From Dichomitus squalens LYAD-421 SS1 (Eukaryota > Basidiomycota > Agaricomycetes > Polyporales > Polyporaceae): a stretch of 64,000 nt of DNA. The notes under the pieces are model-generated. The model searched no databases and had not been told where the DNA came from. It saw only the letters and a list, made by a program, of their open reading frames with translations. Position 1 is the stretch's first letter, and every line of letters starts with the position of its first letter. The position numbers were made by a program, and so were the translations under genes. Positions 36,193 to 47,516 of this stretch are shown in pieces. The stretch covers positions 52,348 to 116,347 of the forward strand of contig NW_006766883.1 of NCBI RefSeq assembly GCF_000275845.1. Direction: 5' to 3'.

Positions 36193-38367
36193 TCAGTGGC
36201 AGGAAAGCTGCCCAAGGGTGTGCTCCAGCCCAGCCAAGAGCAGCCCCAACATCTCCCGGTTCGCGCGCACGAGCTCCAGCTCGCTCTCCGCCGTCTCCCG
36301 GACGCAGTACCACGCCGAGCGCGCTTCACTCGCGGCAGACGAGATCTCCGCCCTCGCCTGCACCTGACGTACTTGGAGCGCCGCAGCCCGCGATGCGCAC
36401 ATCGCGTCCTCGGCTCTCCGTGCGACGTCCTTCACGGACTGCTCGTGCGCCACCTGCGCGTCTCGGAGCATCTCCTCGAGGACGGCGATCTGCTCGGTCC
36501 GCTGGCTCTCGATCGCGAGGTTGCCGTGCACCTGCTCCTCGAGCTCGGAGATCTGCCGTGAGAGCTCTTGAGCATCGCGCATGCGTGCCTCCTTTGCGTG
36601 ATGCAGTTGCTCTTCAAGCGACTGCATCTGGGCGAGGCGTTCTTGCGCACGGTTTTCAGCCGCGGCAAGCTGTAGGCGGAGGAGTGTGAGAGCTGCGCTG
36701 TCAGCCTGCGCCTGCTCAGGCTTCATATTGTCGAATAGATGGGTGGTGTTGTGGATAGCGGGTGAAGGTGTCACTTCGGGCAAGAGGACCTGGGAGATTG
36801 AACCATACCCGGTCGGTGAGGGGAGCGCAGAAAGGCTGGGACTATCCGGAATGTCTATGACACTCAGGCTAGGCGAAACGGCTCCAGGGTGGAATGGCGC
36901 AGGGATCTCAGATATCATACGCTCGACATCTTCGTCGTCCAAAGTCTTACTATGCTGCGCGAGCTGCTCCCAAGACAGGATAGACCCGCGATCATTGCCT
37001 AGGAGCCGTTGCTTCGGGCGCAAGAACGGAGAGCTTTCGGTAGACGAAGGAGGTGCGGGGGAAGCATACGAGAGGTTCGCGCGGCTGGGCAGAAAGCCGG
37101 GACGAGAGGGTGTCTGCGGGTTGCCACCGCTGGTACCTTGCCGTCGCACTCTCGGAATCGCAGGTGTCGGTGCGGATGGAGAGACAGCGGACCCGAGCAA
37201 AAACTCGACATCGTCCGCCTCGATGCTGTCCACGCTGCTGTCATGAGTGATGATAATCGGGGTCGGCGTCGCTGGCACTGATGCGCCCCGCGTGTGTAAG
37301 ATAGGACCAGAGCCGCCATGCTTCCGGGCCGACATCCGACCAAGAGGTGATTCAGGCGGGCCCATCGCACCGCGTAAAGGACTAGGACTGGCGGAGACAT
37401 TTTGCAAGCGAAGGGAGTTCGAACCCTTCGGAATGTTCCCAAAGACTGTAGGGGTAGGCGGGGTGTTGGGTGCGCGCGAGGAACCAGATACGGATGCTGC
37501 AGATGGAGGGCGATGGGGACCAGAGCGGACAGACCCCGTCGAGGCGGGGGGAGTGGAGGTCTTGCTCAACTTCGAGGCTTTCGTAGATGTAGTGCGTACA
37601 GATGAAGGGGACGACTGAAGCTTCGGCAAGCCCTTGTCCTTCTTCTCGGGAGTCGATGGGGAGACATTGATAGCAGTGGTCAGGTTAACCTTCAGTGCAT
37701 TGGGATGGGGATTTGGGGAAATCGACCGGCTCGATTTGCCTTCGGCGGGTGTCACGCTTAGTCTAGCGAGCTCCTTGGGGGTCTTCACCTCGTCTGTCTC
37801 GTCATCAGAGCTGCTCTCCCGCCGCCGCCCCTTCTGGTTCGTCGGCGACACAGATTTCTTCGGGGCAACAATCGCGGTCTCGCCCAACGCGGAGCGCGGT
37901 CTGTACTTTGGGAGTCCAGAGCCGACAAGAGAGTTGCGGTTGCGTACCGACGACCGGGAAGCGACCGAGCCCTTGCTCGCCTTGCTTGCTGGGCTCGGGC
38001 TGTCGGAGGGCGACGAAGACTGGTCCTCGCTGGCGGCGGCGAGCTTCCTGAGTGCGGACTGCCTGCGCGAATGACGAGTGATGGTCTTAGCGTCGGGAGA
38101 GTCCTCGGTGAGCTTCCTCGACGGAGGCTTCTCGGTGGATGCACGGGCGGGGGGCGCAACGCTGACGGCGCTGGTGCGGCGCGCGGCGGCGTCCTTCTTC
38201 TTTGCAGCCTTCTCCTTCTCCCTCTCGTTCTCTTTCGAGTCCTTGTGCATGACGTCTGCGAGGGCCTTGCTGACAGAAGAGAGGCCGAATGACTGGCGAA
38301 TAGAGCTCCGCGTCGTTGGTTTAGTGCGTGCTGGCGCGCCACTAGCCGACGCGACTTCAGCGGGCAT
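36193..38367 (-). CDS. Uncharacterised Ser/Pro-rich protein with C-terminal coiled coil
   Basis: One uninterrupted 724-codon frame, unusual here where most genes have introns. The first 500 or so residues are low in complexity: basic Lys/Arg/Ser stretches (KENEREKEKAAKKKDAAARR), many SP/TP sites and short conserved-looking words (ILSWEQLAQHSKTLDDEDVERM). The last 170 residues form a strong coiled coil (LLRLQLAAAENRAQERLAQM, ELSRQISELEEQVHG, QTEQIAVLEEMLRDAQ). The pattern suits a cytoskeleton or polarity scaffold controlled by proline-directed kinases, but I recognise no family. It is convergent with SPC7, 290 bp apart. Confidence 0.85.
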   Translation of the reverse strand: MPAEVASASGAPARTKPTTRSSIRQSFGLSSVSKALADVMHKDSKENEREKEKAAKKKDAAARRTSAVSVAPPARASTEKPPSRKLTEDSPDAKTITRHSRRQSALRKLAAASEDQSSSPSDSPSPASKASKGSVASRSSVRNRNSLVGSGLPKYRPRSALGETAIVAPKKSVSPTNQKGRRRESSSDDETDEVKTPKELARLSVTPAEGKSSRSISPNPHPNALKVNLTTAINVSPSTPEKKDKGLPKLQSSPSSVRTTSTKASKLSKTSTPPASTGSVRSGPHRPPSAASVSGSSRAPNTPPTPTVFGNIPKGSNSLRLQNVSASPSPLRGAMGPPESPLGRMSARKHGGSGPILHTRGASVPATPTPIIITHDSSVDSIEADDVEFLLGSAVSPSAPTPAIPRVRRQGTSGGNPQTPSRPGFLPSRANLSYASPAPPSSTESSPFLRPKQRLLGNDRGSILSWEQLAQHSKTLDDEDVERMISEIPAPFHPGAVSPSLSVIDIPDSPSLSALPSPTGYGSISQVLLPEVTPSPAIHNTTHLFDNMKPEQAQADSAALTLLRLQLAAAENRAQERLAQMQSLEEQLHHAKEARMRDAQELSRQISELEEQVHGNLAIESQRTEQIAVLEEMLRDAQVAHEQSVKDVARRAEDAMCASRAAALQVRQVQARAEISSAASEARSAWYCVRETAESELELVRANREMLGLLLAGLEHTLGQLSCH

Positions 38368-38717
38368 GATGGTGAACGCTGAACACGGCCAAAGCGGTTA
38401 TAAGGTGAGTGTGAGTGTGTAGAGTGTTCGTGAGGATCGTGAGCGAGGGTATAGGGATGGGGTATGATTTGTGGATCAACGGTCGTCGCGGGATCGTTGC
38501 TATAGTCGTGAACCTGGCCTCGGTTGCATCGTGTGAACTGCAGTTCGATTTCAACCACTCGCCTCGCCCTGCCGCGCGTTTCTGTCCAAGTCCCGGTCAA
38601 GCGCCCCTTCACAAGGCAGCACAAGTTCTACATACTCTCCCCCTTTGTCGATCCTGCCGTCACACACGCACTTCTCGATGCTCAATGTTCCTAAACAGTG
38701 CTCTATTCTCCGTCTGT
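38368..38717. other. Intergenic region, unknown protein to ALG10
   Basis: About 350 bp containing the promoter of the coiled-coil gene (with a GTGAGTGTGAGTGTG stretch near 38404-38418) and the ALG10 3' end. No gene seen. Confidence 0.5.
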
Positions 38718-40588
38718 CTACCACATGAATCGTCCTACCCCTGCCCGCTCCTTGCATAAGAACACCCACATTGTCACGCCGTTGATCGCCGCGTACCACA
38801 GACACTCCACCGCGAGTCCCCAAAGCGGGACGTCCTTCACCTGCGCCCTTAGTAGAATGTACGGTATTAAGAAGTAGCGCGGCTCCAGAAGGGGAGTAGG
38901 GAGCAGCGTAGGCACCACGAGTACCGGCAGAAGCACGCTTTGCAGCAGAGTTTGGTCATGTCCTGTGAGATCCGGATCGTTCAGCGACGGCTTGCGCTCC
39001 GAGAAGACCTCGCGATGCAAGTGATACACACCGATGCGAAGATACCACGCCCACGCGCAGGCGATGTACCCTGGAACGAGGAGGTATGGCACCAATCGGT
39101 GCAACAGAAAGACGCGTCTCCAGATGTAGAAGGTGTAATGGCGATTGTCGGACAGCAGGAATGGGTGCTGGATCCTGGTGTAAAGCGCGTTAGTAATGCT
39201 GCGGGGTTTCAGAAAACGGCCCAGACGAACGTGAACTTGTAGATGGTCAAACTCATGACCGCGGACACTAAGCAAGTAACAAGCATGTTCCTGGAAAGAA
39301 AATTAGACATGACGCAAAATCAGCCTTGCACTACAGAGGTAGGTACCTTTTGCTCCCAAACATTCTTGCATATACATCATGACCCAGCGAGACGATGCCG
39401 CCTTTACCGCTCAACAAGGCCGGCCATCCAAAAGCGGTCGCAAAGCCCACGAAGTAGTAAAGCTGCGGGACATGGAATGCAGGTATATGGTTCGACTTGT
39501 CGCCTATGATCAGAAGGATAAGTTTGCCGGTCCGATCGACGACCATCATACGATCAATGCGACTGACCGAGAACGATTCCTCCATTCCACACGATGAACG
39601 CTCCGAATGCTGCCACAACCAGGGTATAGGGAACAAGCGCGGGCAGGAGTTCGGGAAGGACCTTCGGCACACTCAGTATCGACTTGATCAAGTCAACTGT
39701 AAAGTTATGAGGTGGCCGCGTGTCAGAGAAAGGAAGCCCTATGATGTTCGATCTGCAACGAACCCGGGCGCGCTTCCAGGGCAAGTGGATCGTAGAATTG
39801 CGCAGTGGGCTTCACATCCGGAGGTGCGCGCCGGAATCGCAAAGCCATGAGCTGGCTGGATGCGTACGCGTACAGAACCCATATAATGTTGTTCTGGCGG
39901 AATGTGCAGCTGACCAGACCTAACTGCCATACTTGTCCCCCGTGAATTCCTCTCCGATACATCGCTCGAGGCAATCGAGACATACCGATGCAGCGAGCCA
40001 ATGCTTTCCCTGTAAGGCCAACACCACGCTTGAGACTACGGAGACTAGGCTGGGAACTTCTGTGTAGTAGAGAAACCCATAGAACCAGGCGAGAGGGAAC
40101 GAGGCGAGGATCACCGCTTCCAGTAAAGGTGTCGTAACGGATGGCGGAGGTCGCTCACGCTTGTGGAAGGATAAGAGAGGTGTTAGGACGATGGGAAGGG
40201 CAAGCAAAGATAACATCGTGGTCAAGCGGAGCATCGAGAGGTTGCACTTGAACAAGAAGATCTTCTTCAGTATGAGGCTGAACACATAACTGCCGAGGTC
40301 TTCAGCATTGACGCGTCCCTCAAGTAGCACACACTCACAGTCCTGGAGGGGTGGTTATTTTCGGGTCCCAGGTCCAATAGTCACCGTTGCAGTACGCCTG
40401 CGCCTGCGGGACATGAAACGGCTCGTCCTGCGACATTCTTAGCCTTGGAACACCCTGGTCCCGGCACAAATCGAGTGATAACTCACCATGTACGGTTCCG
40501 TAACCTCCTCATTGACTGCCTTCAAGACTGTCACTGCGACTGCGCAGAATATTACATAGTATGTTGGTGTCGGGGAAGCGGACGACAT
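38718..40588 (-). CDS. ALG10: Dolichyl-P-glucose alpha-1,2-glucosyltransferase ALG10/DIE2
   Basis: The start is [14 protein letters not shown], with early exons giving [20 protein letters not shown], the conserved lumenal motif of ALG10. Multiple spans follow ([38 protein letters not shown]) and then the family signature [18 protein letters not shown] and [16 protein letters not shown] near the end. ALG10 adds the third, terminal glucose to the dolichol-linked oligosaccharide in the ER lumen before transfer to proteins. Intron/exon joins in the middle were followed by motif continuity only. It is divergent from MTQ2, with 123 bp between starts. Confidence 0.94.
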
Positions 40589-40711
40589 GACGGCGCACTG
40601 GCAGATGTGTGCTACCAATTTAGGGAAAACGACACGGGTAACGCGCATGTGCGTCTAAAAAACGCGTCTCTCCTGACCGCGAGTTCGCGACGGTCGTCCT
40701 GACGTGCATAC

Positions 40712-41705
40712 ATGATCCCCACACCCGACTTGTCCCATCTGAAAGCTGCGGACTACCAACATGTATACGAGCCAGCGGGTATGCGTTGGAATTTGGGATC
40801 GCAGCTCATCGGTTTGACATTTAAGCAGAGGACACGTTCATACTGCTAGACGCGTTGGAGGAAGACGCGGATGTGCTTCGCAACCTGCGTCCTCGGATTT
40901 GCCTCGAAATCGGGTATATCATTTAAGACGTGCGTGTGTGGGGTTCACTGAACATCCGAATAGGTCTGGGTCTGGCTGTGTCAGCACATTTGCTGGCAAG
41001 ATACTCGGGTCTACGACTTCCTGTAGGGCCTCTGTATCCTGAACCACAGACGCTCTCCCTCTCATCTCCCATCTGCCCTCAGTATATCTGGCTACAGATT
41101 TTAACCCGCACGCAACCCAGTGCACAAAACTCACAGGGCGTCAGAACAAAGTGGGTCTAGCCTTCGTAATGTCATACTATCGCGAACGGACCGGCCCTCA
41201 GTAGGTTCCTGTCGAACCATTATTAGCATCCTTGGCGGGACCATTGCGCCGCCGCTTGCGACATTCTGTGGACATTTTGCTTTTCAATCCACCATACGTC
41301 CCGACTAACTCGGCCGAGGCGGATGAAGCGCAGCAGGATGCCGATATCGCTGGTGCCTGGGCAGGGGGACAGGACGGCATGGCGATCACAGATATCCTGC
41401 TAGACCAGGTAGAGGTACGTCAGGCCGAGAACTTCGCCGTCTGCTTGACGTTCATGACACAAAACTTGCAGAGTCTGTTGTCACCACGAGGGCGGTTCTA
41501 TTTGGTTGCCGTGAAGCAGAACGATATTCACGGTATCTGTCGCCGGATGCAAGAACAGCACAGTCTCAAGGGAGAGGTACTCCGTGTGCAGATTCACAAA
41601 CATATACCTTACTAACCCTTCTTAACCCAGGTCGCTCTTCAACGTCGGGCAGGACGAGAGCATTTATATGTACTGAGATTCCTCCGACAGCCTGCTGATA
41701 CATGA
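40712..41705 (+). CDS. MTQ2: eRF1 glutamine methyltransferase (HemK-type, MTQ2/N6AMT1)
   Basis: Spliced exons give MIPTPDLSHLKAADYQHVYEP, EDTFILLDALEEDADVLRNL, LEIGSGSGCVSTFAG (SAM-binding motif I), YLATDFNPHATQCT and ILLFNPPYVPTNSAEAD. The NPPY motif is the catalytic mark of glutamine N5-methyltransferases. The second half (SLLSPRGRFYLVAVKQND) and last exon (REHLYVLRFLRQPADT) match the short MTQ2/N6AMT1 family, which works with a Trm112 partner to methylate the GGQ motif of translation release factor eRF1. The first intron donors were chosen by keeping these motifs in frame. Confidence 0.9.
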
Positions 41706-41795
41706 CATTTACAAGCTACTATATACACAACATGGCATCACATCAATCAACTGATAGGCAGTGTCTTGCTTAGCCTTTCTTCCACATACGCAACC

Positions 41796-43095
41796 TTACA
41801 GCTTCAGGTCCGGGTTGGCGGGAATGGGACGTTCTGCCTGGGGCGTGATGCGTGCACCGTGGCGGCGTGCATCGGTCTTCTCAAAATCGAGGATCGCGGA
41901 CTATCCACATCATCAGCAAGTCGTTGGACGTTAAATATGGACATGGCACATACGTGTGCGGTAATACGGTTGTCCCACAGGACGACGGTGTAAGGCTCCC
42001 ACTTGACACGAGCCTGGTTGTCGATGCTCCTGTCGATGTGATCGTAGAGGAAGTTGAGGATGGCGTCTGAGGTCGTGTTGTGAGTACAGTGCAACAATAT
42101 CCGCAGATTCATAAGCATACTAACCAGACTCTTCACGCTTGAGGCCGACAATCCGGCGGGTGAACTGACGGTTCACGTAGAGGGCCTCCTGACCGGTGAC
42201 GGGGTGCCTCCGGACGATGGGGTGAGCATTCTCCACAGGCTCGCGACGAACAACACCTCCACGGCGACCGGAGCGAGAGTACGCCGCCTGCTCGAAGCCA
42301 GAGTGCGTCGCCTTGAGTGTTTTTAAGAACTCGACGAATTGGGGCGAAAGCCGACTGAGCGTGGACACCTGCGACGTAAAGGCGGTGTCGCCGCCAGAAG
42401 GCGGCTGCGAAAGCAGGAAGAACGTCGTGAGGCCAGGAGGCTGGAGTTCGTATGACACATCCGAGTGCCAAGTGGTAGACGTAATCCTGTCATCCAGCTC
42501 GAAGTTGTAGGTCGTATTCTGGTCGCGGTACACGAGGTGCAGCTCGGGCACGCCCTCGGGGTGGCCAGAGGTGGGGTGGATGTGAAGGCGGCCGAAGTAC
42601 CTGCCCCACTCGCGATAGAACTCGGGACCGCGGTCGATGAAATCCTGCTGGTCGCGGAAGACCACGAGGCCGCGCCTAGCAACCTGTTTTGTTCGACGCA
42701 AGAAGAGAGCGACGAAGAAAAGGCACAATGAGCGAGTGGGTCCTTCCTGAGAAGGTTCCCAGATGAGATGTACTAACCTCGAGAGCCAGCTGATCGCGCC
42801 CATCATTATCAAGCTCTGCCAAGTTGACACCGCGAACTTCGCTACCTAAGCGGGGGGTGATCTCGATAACGCTTGTAGCGTTATCCAAGAACGACCGAGG
42901 GTTCGGGTGGTTCAGCGCACGGAAGCCCGGGTCGACGTGTTCGAAAGGAGTCAAAGGGGGGTAATGCTCGTCCTTGGGGAAGACGGGAAGCAGGTGGGCA
43001 TACTTGTACTCTTCTTCCTTCTTGGGCTGCTCCGATTGGTCCTGACGCAGCGAGAGGGTCGGGAGCTTCTCAGTAATTGTCTCGACGGTCGACAT
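41796..43095 (-). CDS. TauD-family Fe(II)/2-oxoglutarate dioxygenase (sulfonate/taurine type)
   Basis: Spliced protein begins MSTVETITEKLPTLSLRQDQ and continues GSEVRGVNLAELDNDGRDQL and ARRGLVVFRDQQDFI. The iron-binding HxD is in TTWHSDVSYE, and the distal His with the 2-oxoglutarate-binding Arg is in the last exon (DARRHGARITPQ). The FFLLSQPPSGGDTAFTSQ stretch is typical of the TauD/TfdA family, including yeast Jlp1, which releases sulfite from sulfonates as a sulfur source. The precise substrate is inference. The gene is divergent from an OPT transporter. Confidence 0.93.
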
Positions 43096-44069
43096 GGCGA
43101 TCAGTAAGAGTCAAGAGGCGATCCCAATTCGTTCTTAGTGAGAGGAACGGACAAGCTCTCCCTGGGCTCTGCGTCCCACCATATAAACCGCTCTATTTTC
43201 GTCATACACCAAGGTGAATGCGCAATCATCGCGCGTAGTGGGAGACATTCTTCCCCCTTGCTCCCACAAGATAACGTCGGCGGGCCGCAAGAGGGGTCAC
43301 GATACGATTGCGGCATGAGGGCCTGTATTTATGGAGGTAAGACGTGCGCAAAGATTAGATTAGATTTGGTCGGCTTCTTATCTTGGCTGCCGTCGGCATC
43401 CCAGGCGTCCCCCCTCGGGGACATCGGTGCGTCTAGACGCCTGCAGGCGCCCTGGGTCGGGGCCTTGTGACCAAGCATGGAGAGGTCTATTGTGTCGGCT
43501 CTACCCGGAATTCCTCTCGGAACCGTCTCTCATGTACGTTCACAATAACATTGAACTTCGCCGCCTTCTCTGTACCTGATGCAATGACGCTGACAGACAT
43601 CTCGGTTACGCAGGATATTCGACAAGCGGTCTGTAGGTGATGCTCAAGCGACATTGTGCTGGGGAATACCGCCCAAAAAGTTCGCTGAAACGGAAACGAT
43701 GAAGAGTAACGAGTGACTGCCTCGTCCATCCATTACATCTTCGGTAAGCCATTGCCTTTAGCAGCACGGAGCATGGGCGCGCGCGGATCAGATTTACACT
43801 CCGCGGTCTTGTGTGCGATCATGATCTCACGTCTTATTGTTTTCCTACACCTCATCCGGACGTAGCGTACACCGAGATTGACACCTATCGGGCCATATCG
43901 TACGGTGGTCGCATCGCTTGGCCTGAGCGCACGACCAAGACAATTGGAACAAGCATGCGTTCATCCCTCGCAATCACCCTTCAAAAGGCCAGCGTGTCCG
44001 CAATGTAGACACCCCACCCTCACTTCCCGCTTTCACTTTGCGGAGACTTTGTAGTCCGGTACTGCCACC
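43096..44069. other. Intergenic region, dioxygenase / OPT divergent promoter
   Basis: About 970 bp between two divergent genes. It probably holds both promoters; I see no gene with a recognisable product and no repeat shared with other parts of the window. Confidence 0.5.
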
Positions 44070-46829
44070 ATGGAGGCGAAGGCCGTCAACCTTGCTATCA
44101 CGCTCCCCCAGCTGCTTCGCAGGCGCAACTCGTCTCCCGATGTCCCCGAGGATGTCCTGACGGAACACTTTAACGATCCCAACTGGGACTTTTCGACGCC
44201 ATCCGCGAGCGCAAGCACTACGAGCTTCGACGACAAGGGTCAGACTTGCTCATGGCCTGATACCTCCTACCGCTCTTCCGATATTGAGACGTCATCATAC
44301 ACATCTTCGTCGGCAAGCCCCACGAGACCATCGAAATTGGACCTCCGTGAAGCGACCCTGCATAATGTCAACGAGTATGTCCTTTTTCAGCAGCTGATCA
44401 CAGAGCAGAGCTAATGTAAACTTCAGGGACTCGCCCTACGCTGAGGTCAGGGCTGCTGTCCCGAATTATGACGATCCATCCATGCCCGTAAATACCTTCC
44501 GAACGTGAGTTCCTAACTCAGCATCATCCTCTACGCAGGTCACTAAGTTGCCCACACAGCTGGTTTCTAGGCATCACCCTTTCCGTTATTCTTTCCGGCC
44601 TGAACCACTTCTTCACTTCGCGCTGTACGCTGCTCCATTTCTGTTGTCAACCTCTTGCTCACTCATTCACAGGGCCGTCTGTTGCTATCAGCGCACTCAT
44701 CGCTCAACTTGTCGCGCTGCCAGCTGGCAAGTTCCTTGAATGGGCCCTCCCCACCACAAAATTCAAGACGCTCGGCTTCACATGGTCGCTGAATCCTGGT
44801 CCTTTCAACGTGAAGGAGCACACCGTCATTACCGTCATGGCCAATGCCGTCTACTCGGACACGTATGCGACTACCATCTTCTCGGCGCAGCGCGTCTTCT
44901 ACAATCAGAACCCGCCTGTCGGCTACCAGCTCCTGCTCTCGCTCTCCTCCCAGATGATTGGGTACGCGTGGGCGGGCATTGCGCGCCAGCTCCTTATCTG
45001 GCCCGCGAGCATGATCTGGCCGTCGTCGCTTGTCTCCTGTGCGCTGCTCAACACTCTTAATCGCAACTGGGGCAAGAAGGAGACGAAGCACATCTCCCGC
45101 GAGAAGTTTTTCCTTCTCGTCGCCGTTGGTGGCACGCTGTGGTACTTCGTACCTGGCTACCTCTTCACAGGCCTCAGCGTCTTCAGCTGGGCGTGCTGGA
45201 TCGCTCCCCAGAACCAGACCGTCAACACGCTGTTCGGCTACAACACGGGTCTCGGGTTGGGCTTCCTCACGTTTGACTGGTCGATGATTTCTTGGCTTGG
45301 AAGCCCGCTGGTCTCTCCAGTACGTCTCTTGCAGTTTTCCCGATACGCTCGACACTCATCGATTGCTTGTAGTGGTGGACTGAAGTCAACATCTTTGCCA
45401 CTTTTGTGATCATCTACTGGGTGATCGCGCCCATCATGTACTGTAAGTCCCGCGGTCTGCCTGAGTAGACGCAAATACTCACAGTGATACTCAGTCAAGA
45501 ATGCCCTGTTCACGGCTTATTTGCCTGTGTCTGCCTCGACTGCGTTCGACAACACGGGTCTGCCGTACAACATCTCTGCGATCATCACACCCGAAGGCCT
45601 GTTCGACGAGGACCTGTACAAGGCTTACTCTCCTCTTTACATGTCTGTCACCCTGCAGCTTGCGTACGGCACGCAGTTCGCTGTCATCACCGCGGTCGTC
45701 GTTCACACTTTCCGTAAGTAACCACACCCGCTCTTGCTGTGACAACCTGTCTGATTTTATTGTATCAGTCTGGTACAGGTACGACATCATGCGCCAATTC
45801 CGTCGTTCTATCAAGGACGAACAGGACGTTCATGCCCGCATGATGAGCGCGTACAAGGAAGTCCCTACCTGGTGGTACGGTGCTATCTTTATAGTTGCCT
45901 TCGTTTTCGGTGTCGTCGCCATCGAGATTTTCCCTACGCAATTTCCCGTATGGGCCCTCATTCTCGCACTCGCCATTGGCTTCGTCTTCGTCATCCCCAT
46001 CGGCATCATCCGCGCTGTGACGAACCAACTTCCCGCGCTGAATGTCCTCGCTGAGGTTGTCGCTGGTTATGCGCTCCCTGGCCGTCCCGTCGGCGCTATG
46101 GTGTTCAAGACGTTTGGCTTCGTTCCAACTTACCAGACGATGTTCTTCCTCAACGATCTCAAGATCGGCCATTACCAGAAGATCCCGCCCCGCGTCATGT
46201 TCATGGCACAGGTCGTCGCTTCCACGCTCGCCGTATTCGTCTGCGTTGGTGTTCAGGAGTGGCAATTCTCGAACATCGCGGACTTCTGCATGCCCGATCA
46301 GAAGGATGGCTTCATCTGCAACGACATCTCGACCTTCGCCACCGCTGCGATCATCTGGGGTGGCATTGGCCCGCGCCGTCTCTTCTCCCCTGGCGCGATG
46401 TACAACTGGGTGCTCTACTTCTTCCTCATCGGCGCGCTCCTCCCAATCCCCTTCTACTTCCTCGCCCGCCGCTACCCAACGTCTTTCTGGCGTTACGTCA
46501 ACATCCCCGTCTGCTTCGCGGGCCTTGCACAGCTCCCGCCCGCGACCGGAATCAACTACTCATCGTGGGCGATGGTTGGGTGCTTCTTCCAGTGGTTCAT
46601 CCGTCGCTATCACTTCCGCTGGTGGCTGCGGTTCAACTACATTCTGTCCGCCGGCCTCGATATCGGCGTCTCGGTCGGCATGGTGCTTGTGTTCTTCATC
46701 CTCCAGTACCCTAAGGGTGGCTTCAGCCTTAATTGGTGGGGCAACACGGTTTGGCAGACCACGTTCGATGCAATGGGCACGCCTCGTCTCTTCCCCAACG
46801 GCACCTTCGGCCCTACGGAATGGGCGTAG
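44070..46829 (+). CDS. Oligopeptide transporter, OPT family
   Basis: The protein starts MEAKAVNLAITLPQLLRR with a hydrophilic, Ser-rich cytosolic head (DVLTEHFNDPNWDFSTPSAS). Family motifs follow: DSPYAEVRAAVPNYDDPSMP, NTFRTWFLGITLSVILSGLN, FSLNPGPFNVKEH-type segment (NPGPFNVKEHTVITVMANA), FKTFGFVPTYQTMFFLNDLK and FSPGAMYNWVLYFFLIGALL. Many membrane spans are evident, and the C-terminus (LFPNGTFGPTEWA) is typical. These proteins take up tetra- and pentapeptides or glutathione with protons at the plasma membrane. Exons are short in the first half and long in the second. Confidence 0.96.
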
Positions 46830-47516
46830 AGTCCTCGCTTCTCCATTGTCCTCCTGGGTTCCAAGCTTTTTAGAGTCGTCCGGCCTCCATTCATATATCT
46901 TCACCCCCCTCCTTCTGGTATGGTGCTTGTAGCATTACGTTTAAGGCTCGGAAAGGTTACCCCGCGCGTCGATAGGGCGTCCCCCACGTTGCAGTATTTT
47001 TATGTACATCTACACATTCTGGCCCCCACCTCACTTCACCTCCCTCATCCCTGAGCTCTCCTCGCCGCATATGCACGGTCTGTCTTCATAGCATCACGAA
47101 CTCTTTACGTCTCAGCGCTACCCCTTGGTCCAATTTGTCATCTTCATGCTTCCATGGTCGCATGTACTCCGCTTCATTCCTTCATCTTCGCCACGTACAG
47201 GTCATACGCACACCCCTTTGTATCTTGTCACGCCTCATGATTGTGTACTACTATCGGAATGAGATTCACGTTTGTTACGCCTCGGAAATTTTAGTATTGA
47301 GTGATACTGGTGTTCACGAACGGACGCTGTCGATCGAACTGAAACAACGGATGGGTTAAATGATGATATTGGACTAAGGCTAGACAAGACTATATACAAG
47401 GAAGTAGAGGGACAAAAACTAAGACTAGGATGGAGTGTCATGGCGTAGATGGATTACCGTCCGGGACGCGGTCAAACAATATCATAGATCGTAGTCGTGT
47501 GCTCAGTTCGTGCATT
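46830..47516. other. Intergenic region between OPT and tricalbin genes
   Basis: About 690 bp between two convergent 3' ends. It is AT-richer than the flanking genes and includes the likely 3' untranslated regions. No gene seen. Confidence 0.5.

Noticed and set aside
37410..37440. GTTCGAACCC word resembling a tRNA T-loop
   Set aside because: It lies inside the long intronless coding frame and lacks the rest of a tRNA.
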